A DNA stretch of 35,619 nucleotides from CAZIUL01 sp964542475. Its GTDB lineage: Bacteria; Planctomycetota; B15-G4; CAYZWU01. The position numbers and the translations under genes are program-made. The stretch is taken from the NCBI GenBank assembly GCA_964542475.1, contig CAZIUL010000043.1:1-35619 (forward strand), read 5' to 3'. Numbering within the stretch: the first letter of the stretch is position 1; every line of letters starts with the position of its first letter. Below, one piece after another: positions 24,745 to 32,862 of the stretch. Below the pieces are notes generated by a model. The model was not told the DNA's origin. It was given only the letters and a program-made list of their open reading frames with translations, and made no database searches.

Positions 24745-26075
24745 GACATCATGATCTCTTTCAGGCGGCCGCTCCTCAAAGCGCCGTCTTTTTCCGAGGG
24801 TAACACCGGGACATCAAGCCCCTGCCGGTTGGGCAGCGGACCGTCGGGATCGATGCCGAGCAGCTCGTACATGCTGCCGATCAGGTCTTTCGGGTACACG
24901 GGACGTTTTTCGACTTCCTCGCCTGTTGCGCTTGAGGCCCCGACGACCTCGCCGCCCTTGAACCCTCCGCCCGCGACAACAGCGCTGAAACAGCTTCCGA
25001 AATGGCCGCGGCCGCCGTTCCAGGGCGGATCCCACTGGATCTTCGGAGTCCGTCCGAACTCGCCGCTCCACCAGATGATGGTGCTGTCGAGAAGGCCGCG
25101 GTCAGCCATGTCCTGCAGCAGCGCGGACATGCCCTGGTCCATTTCCGGCAGTTTGCGCCGCATTGTCTCGAAGTGCTGCTTGTGGGTGTCCCATCCCTTG
25201 TAGTTGATGGTGACGTAAGGCACGCCTGTTTCGACCAGCCGTCGCGCTGCCAGGCAGGACTGGCCGAATGTGTTGCGTCCGTACAGGTCTCGCGTCTCGT
25301 CCTTTTCTTGCGCCAGGTCGAACAGCTTCTTTGCGTCGCCGAACATCAGGTTGTAGGCGTTCTCTTCGCAACGGTCGAGCTTTTCGAAGCGCGCGTTCGC
25401 GGGCATGGCACGGCCGAGTGAATCGAGCGAATGCAGCAGCTCGCGGCGGTCGTGCTGCCGCTGATCTGTAATGCCCTGCGCAACTATTCCCTCGACAACA
25501 AAGCGCTCCTTGTTGGGATCGCCCCCGGTGGAGAACGGCTTGTAGCGCTGGCCCAGGAAACCCGCCTCGGAAAAACGGCCCTGCAGAGAAGTCAACACGA
25601 TGTAGGGCGGGACAAGGCCCTTGTACCCGTGGTCGTACCCCTTGAACAGTGACACGACAGCACCGGCACAGGGAAAGACCAGCCTGCCGGGTTGGCGGCC
25701 GGTCTGCGTGATGTACGATGCGGTTTCGTGAGCGTTGACGCCGTGGGTCATGCTGCGGATGATCGAATACCTGTCGGCCTGCTTTGCCAGCAGCGGCAGC
25801 AGCTCGCCGATCTGTATGCCGTCCACATTGGTTGGGATAGTCTTGTTCAGGGAACCGCAATAGTCGTACCCCGCGTCCGGCTTGGGATCGAAGGTGTCCA
25901 GGTGCGACGGGCCTCCCCACATCCAGATCTGGATGACGGACTTGGCCCGGGCGGGTTTTTCAGAAGGCCGCGCGGCGCCCCATCGGTCAGCGAGCGCCAG
26001 TCCCGCAGCACCGTACGCACCAAGTTTAAACGCCTTGCGCCGGGTGATTGCGTTTGTGAACGGTTGCTTGCTCAT
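24741..26075 (-). CDS. DUF1501 family protein (alkaline phosphatase/sulfatase-like fold)
   Basis: A 444-aa protein. The ATG at 26075 has AAGGA about 9 bases upstream and opens a Tat-like signal, ITRRKAFKLGAYGAAGLALA. Conserved DUF1501 segments are visible: IWMWGGPSHLDTFDPKPDAG, TSLQGRFSEAGFLG, DLYGRNTFGQSCLAARRLVE, WWSGEFGRTPKIQ and GRGHFGSCFSAVVAGGGFKGG. The family has an alkaline phosphatase-like fold, is usually exported by Tat, and pairs with DUF1549/DUF1553 proteins in PVC bacteria. Biochemical activity is not established. It starts 50 bases after the stop of the DUF1549 gene and overlaps the PPC gene by ATGA, so the three genes form one operon. Confidence 0.9.
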   Translation of the reverse strand: MSKQPFTNAITRRKAFKLGAYGAAGLALADRWGAARPSEKPARAKSVIQIWMWGGPSHLDTFDPKPDAGYDYCGSLNKTIPTNVDGIQIGELLPLLAKQADRYSIIRSMTHGVNAHETASYITQTGRQPGRLVFPCAGAVVSLFKGYDHGYKGLVPPYIVLTSLQGRFSEAGFLGQRYKPFSTGGDPNKERFVVEGIVAQGITDQRQHDRRELLHSLDSLGRAMPANARFEKLDRCEENAYNLMFGDAKKLFDLAQEKDETRDLYGRNTFGQSCLAARRLVETGVPYVTINYKGWDTHKQHFETMRRKLPEMDQGMSALLQDMADRGLLDSTIIWWSGEFGRTPKIQWDPPWNGGRGHFGSCFSAVVAGGGFKGGEVVGASSATGEEVEKRPVYPKDLIGSMYELLGIDPDGPLPNRQGLDVPVLPSEKDGALRSGRLKEIMMS

Positions 26076-26125
26076 CAATGCTTTTCCTTGCCTGTCATCG
26101 GATATCCGTGTCGTGCTCCCGTGGT

Positions 26126-27691
26126 TCAATGCCTGTATAAAAACTCCTTGGTGTTGATAAGCGCCCATGCCAGATCGGCCGCGGCCTGTTTCAGTCCCAG
26201 TCCGCTTGTTCCAAGGTATTTCTTCGCCGCTGCCGTTTCACTCTTTGTGGGAGCACGCGAAAGTATGTTGATATAGATCGTGTGGATCAGCAGGTCACGA
26301 TCCCTCTTGACGGTCTTGATCAGATTGCTCAGCCGCTGTCCGCTTTCGATCTTTTCCTGGATATGCGTCGAATTGAGCAGGTGCAGCCGCTGCGCATCCG
26401 TTGGAAAGTTGTTGCGTTCCGATTCCAGGCCTGTGTCGCGGGGCGGGCGCCCGAACATCTCCAGGAAAGGGCTGGTGATGCTGCCGTCCGCCAGGGAGAT
26501 GGAGCGCTGGTCCTCCGGGATGAAGGTGAACGGCTCCGGAATAAGGCTCGTATAGCTTTCCCCGGATCCGAAAATCCCGCACAAAGCGTCGATCAGCACC
26601 TCGGCGCCCAGCCTGCGCACCGGATAACAGGCGAACAGTGCCGCTGTGTCCGGGTGATCGCCGCGCGGAATCGAGGACTGCTGGTAGGTGCGGGAGTTGA
26701 GGATCAGGCGGTAGATGTGCTTCAAATCGTAGTCAGCCTCTGCCAGCTCTTTTTCCAGGTAGTCCAGCAGGCCCGGGTTTGATGCGGGGTTGTCCGGCCG
26801 GATGTCGTCCGGCTCGTGGATGATGCCGCGGCCCAGCAGCCAGGACCATATGCGGTTCACTATATTCCGCGCGAACCATTGGTTGTCCGGTGCGATCAGC
26901 CAATCTGCAAAGACACGGCGGGGATCCTCGCCCGGCCGGATTTTGATCTCAGAGTCGTCCGGGAATGTGGCTTTAAAACCATCTGTTTGCGCCGGATCCA
27001 GGTATACGATCTCTTCCTTCCACTCGGCTGTTTTCTTGAACGCGACCCGCGAGAAAAATGCAGCCATGTTGGAGCGGAACGGCTCCGGCTGCTTCTCCAG
27101 GCGCACTCCCATGAAAGTGAGAGCAACCGCATCGGCAAGATCGGAGGGCTCTGAGCCTTGTAAGGCCCGGTAAAAATTGACCGGGGGCACGCGGAAGTTG
27201 CTGCCGCTCGATGTAAGCAATTCGCCGGCAAACCGATCGTACGGCATGTTCTCCCGGATGGCGTCGTGTATCCACCGATGATAGGCCTGCACCGCGTTGG
27301 GCCAAAGGTTGATGGGAAACTCCGCCTTGACACGCAGCAGATCGCACCATTTCAGCGTCCAGTAGTCGGCGAACTCTTCCCTTTCCAGCAGCGTGTCGAT
27401 CAGCTTCATGCGCTTGTAAATGCTGCGGTCCTGCATGAACCCCTGAACCTCCTGGGTCGCCGGCAAAGTGCCGATGACATCCAGATAGACGCGCCTGATA
27501 AAAACCTCGTCCGAACACGGATTCGCGGGCTCGATGCCCTGTTCTTTCTGTGCGGCCAGCACTCGTGAATCAACTGGAGTGACGGGCATGAAACCGGAAT
27601 CGCTTTCAAAGGGTCGCACGATCTGCGCATTTGCATCAGGCCCGTGGAGGGCTGCAAGGAAGAGCACAACTGCAGGAAGGAGATACTTCAT
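26126..27691 (-). CDS. DUF1549/DUF1553 domain protein
   Basis: A 521-aa exported protein. The ATG at 27691 begins a signal peptide (KYLLPAVVLFLAALHG, cleavage near ANA). The DUF1549 part (residues about 40-230) shows DEVFIRRVYLDVIGTLPATQE, DYWTLKWCDLLRVKAE and AYHRWIHDAIRENMPYD. The DUF1553 part (about 265-510) shows RRVFADWLIAPDNQWFARNI, NRIWSWLLGRGI, LILNSRTYQQSS and ending ADLAWALINTKEFLYRH. Many homologues carry an N-terminal cytochrome c domain (PSCyt1); here it is absent and no CXXCH is seen. It is the first gene of the trio operon. The gap upstream contains a 192-bp repeat that separates it from the divergent fucosidase gene. Confidence 0.9.
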   Translation of the reverse strand: MKYLLPAVVLFLAALHGPDANAQIVRPFESDSGFMPVTPVDSRVLAAQKEQGIEPANPCSDEVFIRRVYLDVIGTLPATQEVQGFMQDRSIYKRMKLIDTLLEREEFADYWTLKWCDLLRVKAEFPINLWPNAVQAYHRWIHDAIRENMPYDRFAGELLTSSGSNFRVPPVNFYRALQGSEPSDLADAVALTFMGVRLEKQPEPFRSNMAAFFSRVAFKKTAEWKEEIVYLDPAQTDGFKATFPDDSEIKIRPGEDPRRVFADWLIAPDNQWFARNIVNRIWSWLLGRGIIHEPDDIRPDNPASNPGLLDYLEKELAEADYDLKHIYRLILNSRTYQQSSIPRGDHPDTAALFACYPVRRLGAEVLIDALCGIFGSGESYTSLIPEPFTFIPEDQRSISLADGSITSPFLEMFGRPPRDTGLESERNNFPTDAQRLHLLNSTHIQEKIESGQRLSNLIKTVKRDRDLLIHTIYINILSRAPTKSETAAAKKYLGTSGLGLKQAAADLAWALINTKEFLYRH

Positions 27692-27926
27692 AAGTTTTCC
27701 GCACAACCGGAACGTAACGGCCGGTATTGCCTCCATGACGTACGTTTACTATAACCCATTCAGCAGGAAGAAGTTTCGAAAAAATTCATCGCCCGCACCG
27801 TTCGCCTCGCAGCTTGTTATCCCCTGGGAACAGGGCATGCGTGCAAAGCGGTTTTCGGCGATGGGAGGGGTCCTGCGGAGATGTGATTAATGGCGATCGA
27901 GCAGGAGTCAGCCGGATTGGAGAAAT

Positions 27927-28118
27927 TAGCCTTAATGCGTCAAAAGCTTCGAGCAGAAATGGCCAAGAGTGCGTCAGCTACAACATAAAATCGGTTTTTT
28001 GTCCCGGAACTTAAGTGCATCTTATGTGAGGAGACGGAAAATTGGTTTTATGTTGTAGATGGCGTGCTATCGGCCAAGCGAAGCGTTTTATGCCGAAGCT
28101 TTTGACGCATTAAGGTTA
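27927..28118. repeat. Palindromic TA-bounded repeat, family 2, copy E (192 bp, inverted)
   Basis: Reverse complement of the copy at 17013-17204, with identical length and only a few base changes; the outer bases are TAGCCTTAATGCG and CGCATTAAGGTTA. It ends 4 bases before the fucosidase ATG. It fills the end of the 431-base gap 27692-28122; 27692-27926 shows no gene. Confidence 0.88.
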
Positions 28119-28122
28119 GGTC

Positions 28123-29610
28123 ATGGTCAAACAACCACTTATTCTGATGCTGTTGCTTGTATGCGTATGTGTTCAGGCGGATGCCGGAGATAAAAAATTT
28201 GAGCCGAACTGGGAATCGATTGACAGCAGGCCTGTTCCTGCATGGTTTGCTGACGCAAAGTTCGGTATATTCATTCATTGGGGTCCTTACTCCGTGCCCG
28301 CGTGGTCGCCGAAAGGCACATATTCCGAGTGGTATCAGTACTGGATGCAGAACAAGACGCTGTTCGGAAACGGCAAGTTCAAGGGCACGGAAGTCTATGA
28401 CTTTCATGTCAAGACGTACGGCGAGGGCTTCCCCTACTACGGCTTCGGCGAGATGTTCACGGCCGATCTTTTCGATGCCGGGGAATGGGCCTCCTTGTTC
28501 GAGCGTTCGGGCGCGAAGTATATCGTCGTCACGAGCAAGCATCACGACGGGTTCTGCTTGTGGCCGAGCGAGGAAGCAAACGACCGTGGCTTTTTGTGGA
28601 ACAGCGCGGATGTGGGCGCGAAAAGGGATCTTCTCGGGGAGCTCACAAGCGCGGTCAAGAAAACAAGCATCAAGATCGGGTTCTATTATTCGTTGTACGA
28701 GTGGTTTCACCCGTGGTGGCAAAGCGACAGGGAACGGTTTGTTGATGAACATTTTCATCCGCAGATAAAGGACCTCGTCAAACGGTACGAGCCGGACCTT
28801 CTCTGGGGTGATGGCGAATGGGACATGAAAGCGGAAAGATGGAAGACTCCAGAGCTGCTTGCCTGGCTTTTCAATGAATCGTCCGTGAAAGACAAGATCG
28901 TGATCAATGACCGCTGGGGAAAGGGGATCCGGAAAACGCACGGAGGCTATTTCACCACGGAGTACGAGTCGTCCGCTTCGTACGACAAACCGTGGGAGGA
29001 ATGCAGGGGCATGGGATTTTCCTTCGGCTACAACCGAAACGAGGATGCGGACGACTACAACTCGCCCCGCACTCTCATACTCATGCTATGCGACATCGTG
29101 AGCAGCGGCGGAAACCTGCTGCTCGACATCGGGCCGGATGGCAGGGGAAGAGTTCCCGTGATCATGCAGGAGCGGCTGCTGCAGATCGGAAGATGGCTCG
29201 ATGTGAACGGCAGGGCCATTTACGGGACAAGGAGCTGGAAAAAACATGTTCAGTGGTCCGACGGCAAGAGAGGCTACAAACCCGAGGGGCAGCACTACCT
29301 GGGCGGTGATTACATCCTGAAGCTGACAGTCGATCCGGAGCCGGGATTTGCTGTAAAAGAGCTGTTTTTTACCTGCAAGAACGGGAACCTTTTCGCAATA
29401 AGCCCGAAATGGCCGGGCAAAAAGCTGGTTGTAAAAGGAGTTCAGGCGGGCAACAACAGCGTGGTCCGCCTCCTGGCCACAGGCGCGGCATTGAAATGGA
29501 GAAACGACAACAACAACATTGTCATCGAAATGCCCGAGTACGACCCGGGCTTGTTTAATGCCGAACAAACGTATGCTTACGTTTTTATGATCACAAACCG
29601 GGCGGAGTAG
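28123..29610 (+). CDS. Secreted alpha-L-fucosidase, GH29
   Basis: A 495-aa exported exo-fucosidase hydrolysing alpha-L-fucosyl linkages. Residues 1-21 are a signal peptide (LLVCVCVQADA). The GH29 barrel shows WFADAKFGIFIHWGPYSVPA (41-60), FGEMFTADLFDAGEWASLF, VVTSKHHDGFCLW (135-147) and RYEPDLLWGDGEWD with the probable nucleophile Asp230. SGGNLLLDIGPDGRG is the typical end of the barrel, followed by a C-terminal beta domain. The acid/base residue cannot be fixed by eye. The ATG lies 5 bases after a palindromic repeat and has only a weak Shine-Dalgarno, so the element may supply part of the promoter or leader. The convergent neighbour is a DUF5703 glycosidase-like gene; both probably act on fucose-containing glycans. 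Confidence 0.93.
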   Translation: MVKQPLILMLLLVCVCVQADAGDKKFEPNWESIDSRPVPAWFADAKFGIFIHWGPYSVPAWSPKGTYSEWYQYWMQNKTLFGNGKFKGTEVYDFHVKTYGEGFPYYGFGEMFTADLFDAGEWASLFERSGAKYIVVTSKHHDGFCLWPSEEANDRGFLWNSADVGAKRDLLGELTSAVKKTSIKIGFYYSLYEWFHPWWQSDRERFVDEHFHPQIKDLVKRYEPDLLWGDGEWDMKAERWKTPELLAWLFNESSVKDKIVINDRWGKGIRKTHGGYFTTEYESSASYDKPWEECRGMGFSFGYNRNEDADDYNSPRTLILMLCDIVSSGGNLLLDIGPDGRGRVPVIMQERLLQIGRWLDVNGRAIYGTRSWKKHVQWSDGKRGYKPEGQHYLGGDYILKLTVDPEPGFAVKELFFTCKNGNLFAISPKWPGKKLVVKGVQAGNNSVVRLLATGAALKWRNDNNNIVIEMPEYDPGLFNAEQTYAYVFMITNRAE

Positions 29611-29642
29611 CGGTCCATCGATTTTTACGTCCATAACCGATG

Positions 29643-32441
29643 TCAACGGAAGGAAGGGTTGATGATCACATCGGCGCGGCGCGCCTCGGGCGTGACCGAG
29701 AGCTCTGACAGCTTCCCCTTTTCGACCCTGCCTTGGACCACGGTCCTGCGGGGTGTGTGGAGCTTGAACTCCGCGTCCCACTCCTTGGGCCATGCGGGAA
29801 GAAGAAGGATCTTGCGCCCTTCGGTCTGCATCAGCATGGCCTGCGCCGCCTTGAGCAGGATGCCGCCGTGATCCTGGTCCGGTATCCAGTCGTAGTTCGG
29901 CCCCCAGAAGGCCGGGAAACGGGAACCCGCGTGTGATTTCCGTGCACGCGCCACCACGTTATCCCGCGCCTCCTCTGCCAGGCCCAGGTACGCCATGAAG
30001 ATGTCGTCCTGGCGCCAGCCGGAGCTGCCCCTGTCCCAGCGGTTCCTCAGCGCACCGATGGCAAGGTCCGCGTTGGGTTTCTCGAAAGAAGCGAGGCGGA
30101 ACGGGAAAACCGCGTACAGCTCGGGGTTCTCGATGTTCCGTTTGCTTTCGAACCGTTCGGCGGGCGCGAACATGGAAACCCCGTCAACCTCACGCACAGG
30201 AAGGGGCGGCAGCTTTTCATGCAGCGTACGCCAAAACTTTCGCTGGTCAGGCGCAGCCGCCCCGTCGGGCAGCGCAAGGAGCCGCTTTATCACTGCATGG
30301 AGCCCAGCCACCTCGCACATGGGGTTCGTGCAGTCCCACCACGTCTCCAACGCCTGGGACGGATGCAATACCAGCTTGCCGTCCCCGCTTGTTTCGTGGT
30401 GCTCTTCAAAGAACAGCAGTATCTCGCGCGCCGCGGGCAGGAGCTTTTCCTTCAGAAAGGCTTCATCCGTTGTGTGCTCGTAGTAATCGAGCATCATCCA
30501 GACGAGCTCGAGCCCTGACACCCACTCCCACTTGTGCCACCCGCTCGTCTGCAAAGGGTCTTCCCGCTCCTGCACGGGCTGCCACCCGTAGCTCTCGCTG
30601 AAAACCGCGCCCCAGAAATAGATGCATTCCGGGAAATAGGCGCCTCCGTGGTCGAAGTAGCTTCTTGTGCGCTCCACGCACACCGGGAGCACGTCGTCAA
30701 TGTACATCCTGAAAAACGGCTGCATGAGATCGAAGTCGCCGGATGCGCACATGCTGATGTACGGCAAGCGGGTGTTCTGCCACCAGTAGCCCGGCCCCCA
30801 CCGCCTGTAGTCCGCATCGCCGGGTTTTCCGGCGTGGGGCACGGTGAAGATCGAGCCGTTGAACTTGATGGGGTAGCGGCCGCGGCCCGCGCAGGCATTG
30901 ATGTACCGCTGAAGATGGTATGCCCGCGACAGCACGAACGCATCGTCGCCCGGGGCGGCCATCGCCTCTGCCACGGTTTTGCCATCCAAAAAAAGCCTCA
31001 GCTTCCCGGTGTCGCTGTCGATCGTGCCAGCCACGTGATGCCACTGTCCCGGTGCAAGGCACTCCTTCCCGGTCAGGGTGGTGTGCCCGACAATGAGGCG
31101 CAGCCCGTTGCCGGGATGCGTGTCCAGGAGGAAACCATCGCTTCCGCCGGGCGTGATCTTGTCAACGATCCTCGCTCCCCCTCCGGGCTTTTCCGGGGTT
31201 TTTATCCAGGCCTCGATTGTGAGCGAAGCAGGCGGTTTCAACTCTTCCAGGACAACCCCGGGTGAGCCGGACCGACCGTACCAGCCCGCGATGGTATCCC
31301 CGGTCGCTGCGAGGGGCTTTCTGTCCCCTGCTGCGAGCCCCGCGATCTTTTCATTGCCAAGCACGCTTCCAAACAGCGTGATCCGCGCGATTTCGCCCCG
31401 GAACCGGTTTCCTTCGTTTTGATCTTCGCCCGCGCGGAGGCAGTGTGTGTTGCCGGGGATGATGGATGCAGCTTCATCGCTGTTTTTTGTAATGCGGATC
31501 CAGCTCCGCCCCCAGAACCCGGCCCACCACTTTTCGTGGGCAGCCTTTCGTTTCCTGAAGGGGGTGCCATCAATCCCCGCGATCAGGCTGTCCATCTGCC
31601 CGAGCCACTGCTCAGGCGATGCGGGGTGTCTTGTGAGCACACAGATGTCTATTCGCCCTGTTTTGCCTGCCGCTGTACGAAGGGTCTTGTCGTCGATCCG
31701 TACACCGCCCGGCGTTTTTATGATTGCCCCAAAGGTGCGATGAAGCAGCGGATCCGTTTCGCGGTCATACGGGAGCCCCTGGATCCGGGCTGTCAGCTCC
31801 GGGCCCACCGATTTGGCGTTGTGGTGATACCAGCCTATCCGGTTCCTTTGGCCTTTGAGCACGATATCCGGCTCCACGAACGTGGGAGCGTGTTTCTGAT
31901 CAGGCTTCGACCTGTCCAGATGAATGTCACTGCACTCGAGCGAGGGAAGCTTCTGCCGCTCTGTGCGCCAGAGCTCGATGGATGCCGTGGCTGTCACATC
32001 GCGATCACTGTCAAACGTCACGTGGATGACCGGATGGTTGGCGTCCGCCCACAAAGCGATGTGCGTGTTGCCGGATTCTCCGGTGGAAGACACCTTCATC
32101 ATCCCTGCCGCAAGATCGAGCTCCTGGAGAAACCGGTTCCCTTTCTCGTGAAGCGGCGGATTCAGGCGCACCCGCACTTTTCCCACCTTGAGCAGGCGCG
32201 CGTTATCCCCCCACGCATCGGTCTTGCCGATGTAGAAGGCCAGGTCCCCATTTTCCTCGATCCACGCGTTGAGACCGATGTCGCCGTTGCCAAGGGGCAT
32301 GGATCCGGAATGGTCCACGCTCGGCGACTCCCATGACACGTTGTAATCGGAGATGTCGCCCCCTCGCAGCAAAACCGCGGGCAGCATTGCGATCCAGGAA
32401 AAAACCGCGATCCGGATGATCGTTCTTGTAAACGCGCTCAT
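29643..32441 (-). CDS. Secreted DUF5703/GH95-like protein with inserted LamG-type domain
   Basis: A 932-aa exported protein. AGGAG lies 8 bases before the ATG, and residues 1-26 are a signal peptide. The N-terminal DUF5703 beta domain (about 30-290) has VSWESPSVDHSGSMPLGNGD and FYIGKTDAWGDNARLLKVG. The (alpha/alpha)6 part (about 500-860) has LSRAYHLQRYINACAGRG, GPGYWWQNTRLPYISM and HPSQALETWWDCTNP. Between them (about 325-500) is a LamG/concanavalin-like lectin insert: SLTIEAWIKTPE, GQWHHVAGTIDSDTGKLRLF. A short C-terminal sheet follows. It is probably a glycoside hydrolase on fucosylated or related glycans, consistent with the convergent GH29 gene 32 bases away. Family by motif only. Confidence 0.8.
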   Translation of the reverse strand: MSAFTRTIIRIAVFSWIAMLPAVLLRGGDISDYNVSWESPSVDHSGSMPLGNGDIGLNAWIEENGDLAFYIGKTDAWGDNARLLKVGKVRVRLNPPLHEKGNRFLQELDLAAGMMKVSSTGESGNTHIALWADANHPVIHVTFDSDRDVTATASIELWRTERQKLPSLECSDIHLDRSKPDQKHAPTFVEPDIVLKGQRNRIGWYHHNAKSVGPELTARIQGLPYDRETDPLLHRTFGAIIKTPGGVRIDDKTLRTAAGKTGRIDICVLTRHPASPEQWLGQMDSLIAGIDGTPFRKRKAAHEKWWAGFWGRSWIRITKNSDEAASIIPGNTHCLRAGEDQNEGNRFRGEIARITLFGSVLGNEKIAGLAAGDRKPLAATGDTIAGWYGRSGSPGVVLEELKPPASLTIEAWIKTPEKPGGGARIVDKITPGGSDGFLLDTHPGNGLRLIVGHTTLTGKECLAPGQWHHVAGTIDSDTGKLRLFLDGKTVAEAMAAPGDDAFVLSRAYHLQRYINACAGRGRYPIKFNGSIFTVPHAGKPGDADYRRWGPGYWWQNTRLPYISMCASGDFDLMQPFFRMYIDDVLPVCVERTRSYFDHGGAYFPECIYFWGAVFSESYGWQPVQEREDPLQTSGWHKWEWVSGLELVWMMLDYYEHTTDEAFLKEKLLPAAREILLFFEEHHETSGDGKLVLHPSQALETWWDCTNPMCEVAGLHAVIKRLLALPDGAAAPDQRKFWRTLHEKLPPLPVREVDGVSMFAPAERFESKRNIENPELYAVFPFRLASFEKPNADLAIGALRNRWDRGSSGWRQDDIFMAYLGLAEEARDNVVARARKSHAGSRFPAFWGPNYDWIPDQDHGGILLKAAQAMLMQTEGRKILLLPAWPKEWDAEFKLHTPRRTVVQGRVEKGKLSELSVTPEARRADVIINPSFR

Positions 32442-32633
32442 GTTTTCGCTCCTATGCGGGCCATATACATCCTGCTTTATCAGCCGGACGAATCACCATG
32501 TCCAACCGTATTGATTCTCCCAAACGGTTCGCCAAAGTGAAGGTGGAAGTTGTTTGAATCCGCATGTAATAATCGATCAGGATGTTATCAAATGCTGCAG
32601 AAAAAATACCTCTGATCACTGATTTCTCTTGCT

Positions 32634-32812
32634 TAACCCGCATATTTCATCATCTTCTGCTGCGGCACCGTAAACTGCGCTGTGGCTGCGTTTCATGCCG
32701 GGAGACGATCCTCAACCTGTAGGAACAGGCCTGCGGTCGTCTCCTAACATGCGCCTTGCCACAACACAGTTTACAGCTACCTCGCGACGAAGAGTATGAA
32801 ATAAGCGGGTTA
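32634..32812. repeat. Palindromic TA-bounded repeat, family 1, copy B (179 bp)
   Basis: Begins TAACCCGCATATTTCATC and ends TATGAAATAAGCGGGTTA; same orientation as the copy at 34945-35122 and opposite to 518-695. It lies 50 bases before the EF-G start, in the 421-base gap 32442-32862, in which no other feature is clear. Confidence 0.88.
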
Positions 32813-32862
32813 ACTCCGCTTCAGTATATTAATATCCGCCGATTTTGGTCTCGGAGTCAACC

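Noticed and set aside
32452..32643. 63-codon minus-strand open frame upstream of the DUF5703 gene
   Set aside because: No ribosome site, no signal or domain, and it runs into the palindromic repeat at 32634; probably chance.
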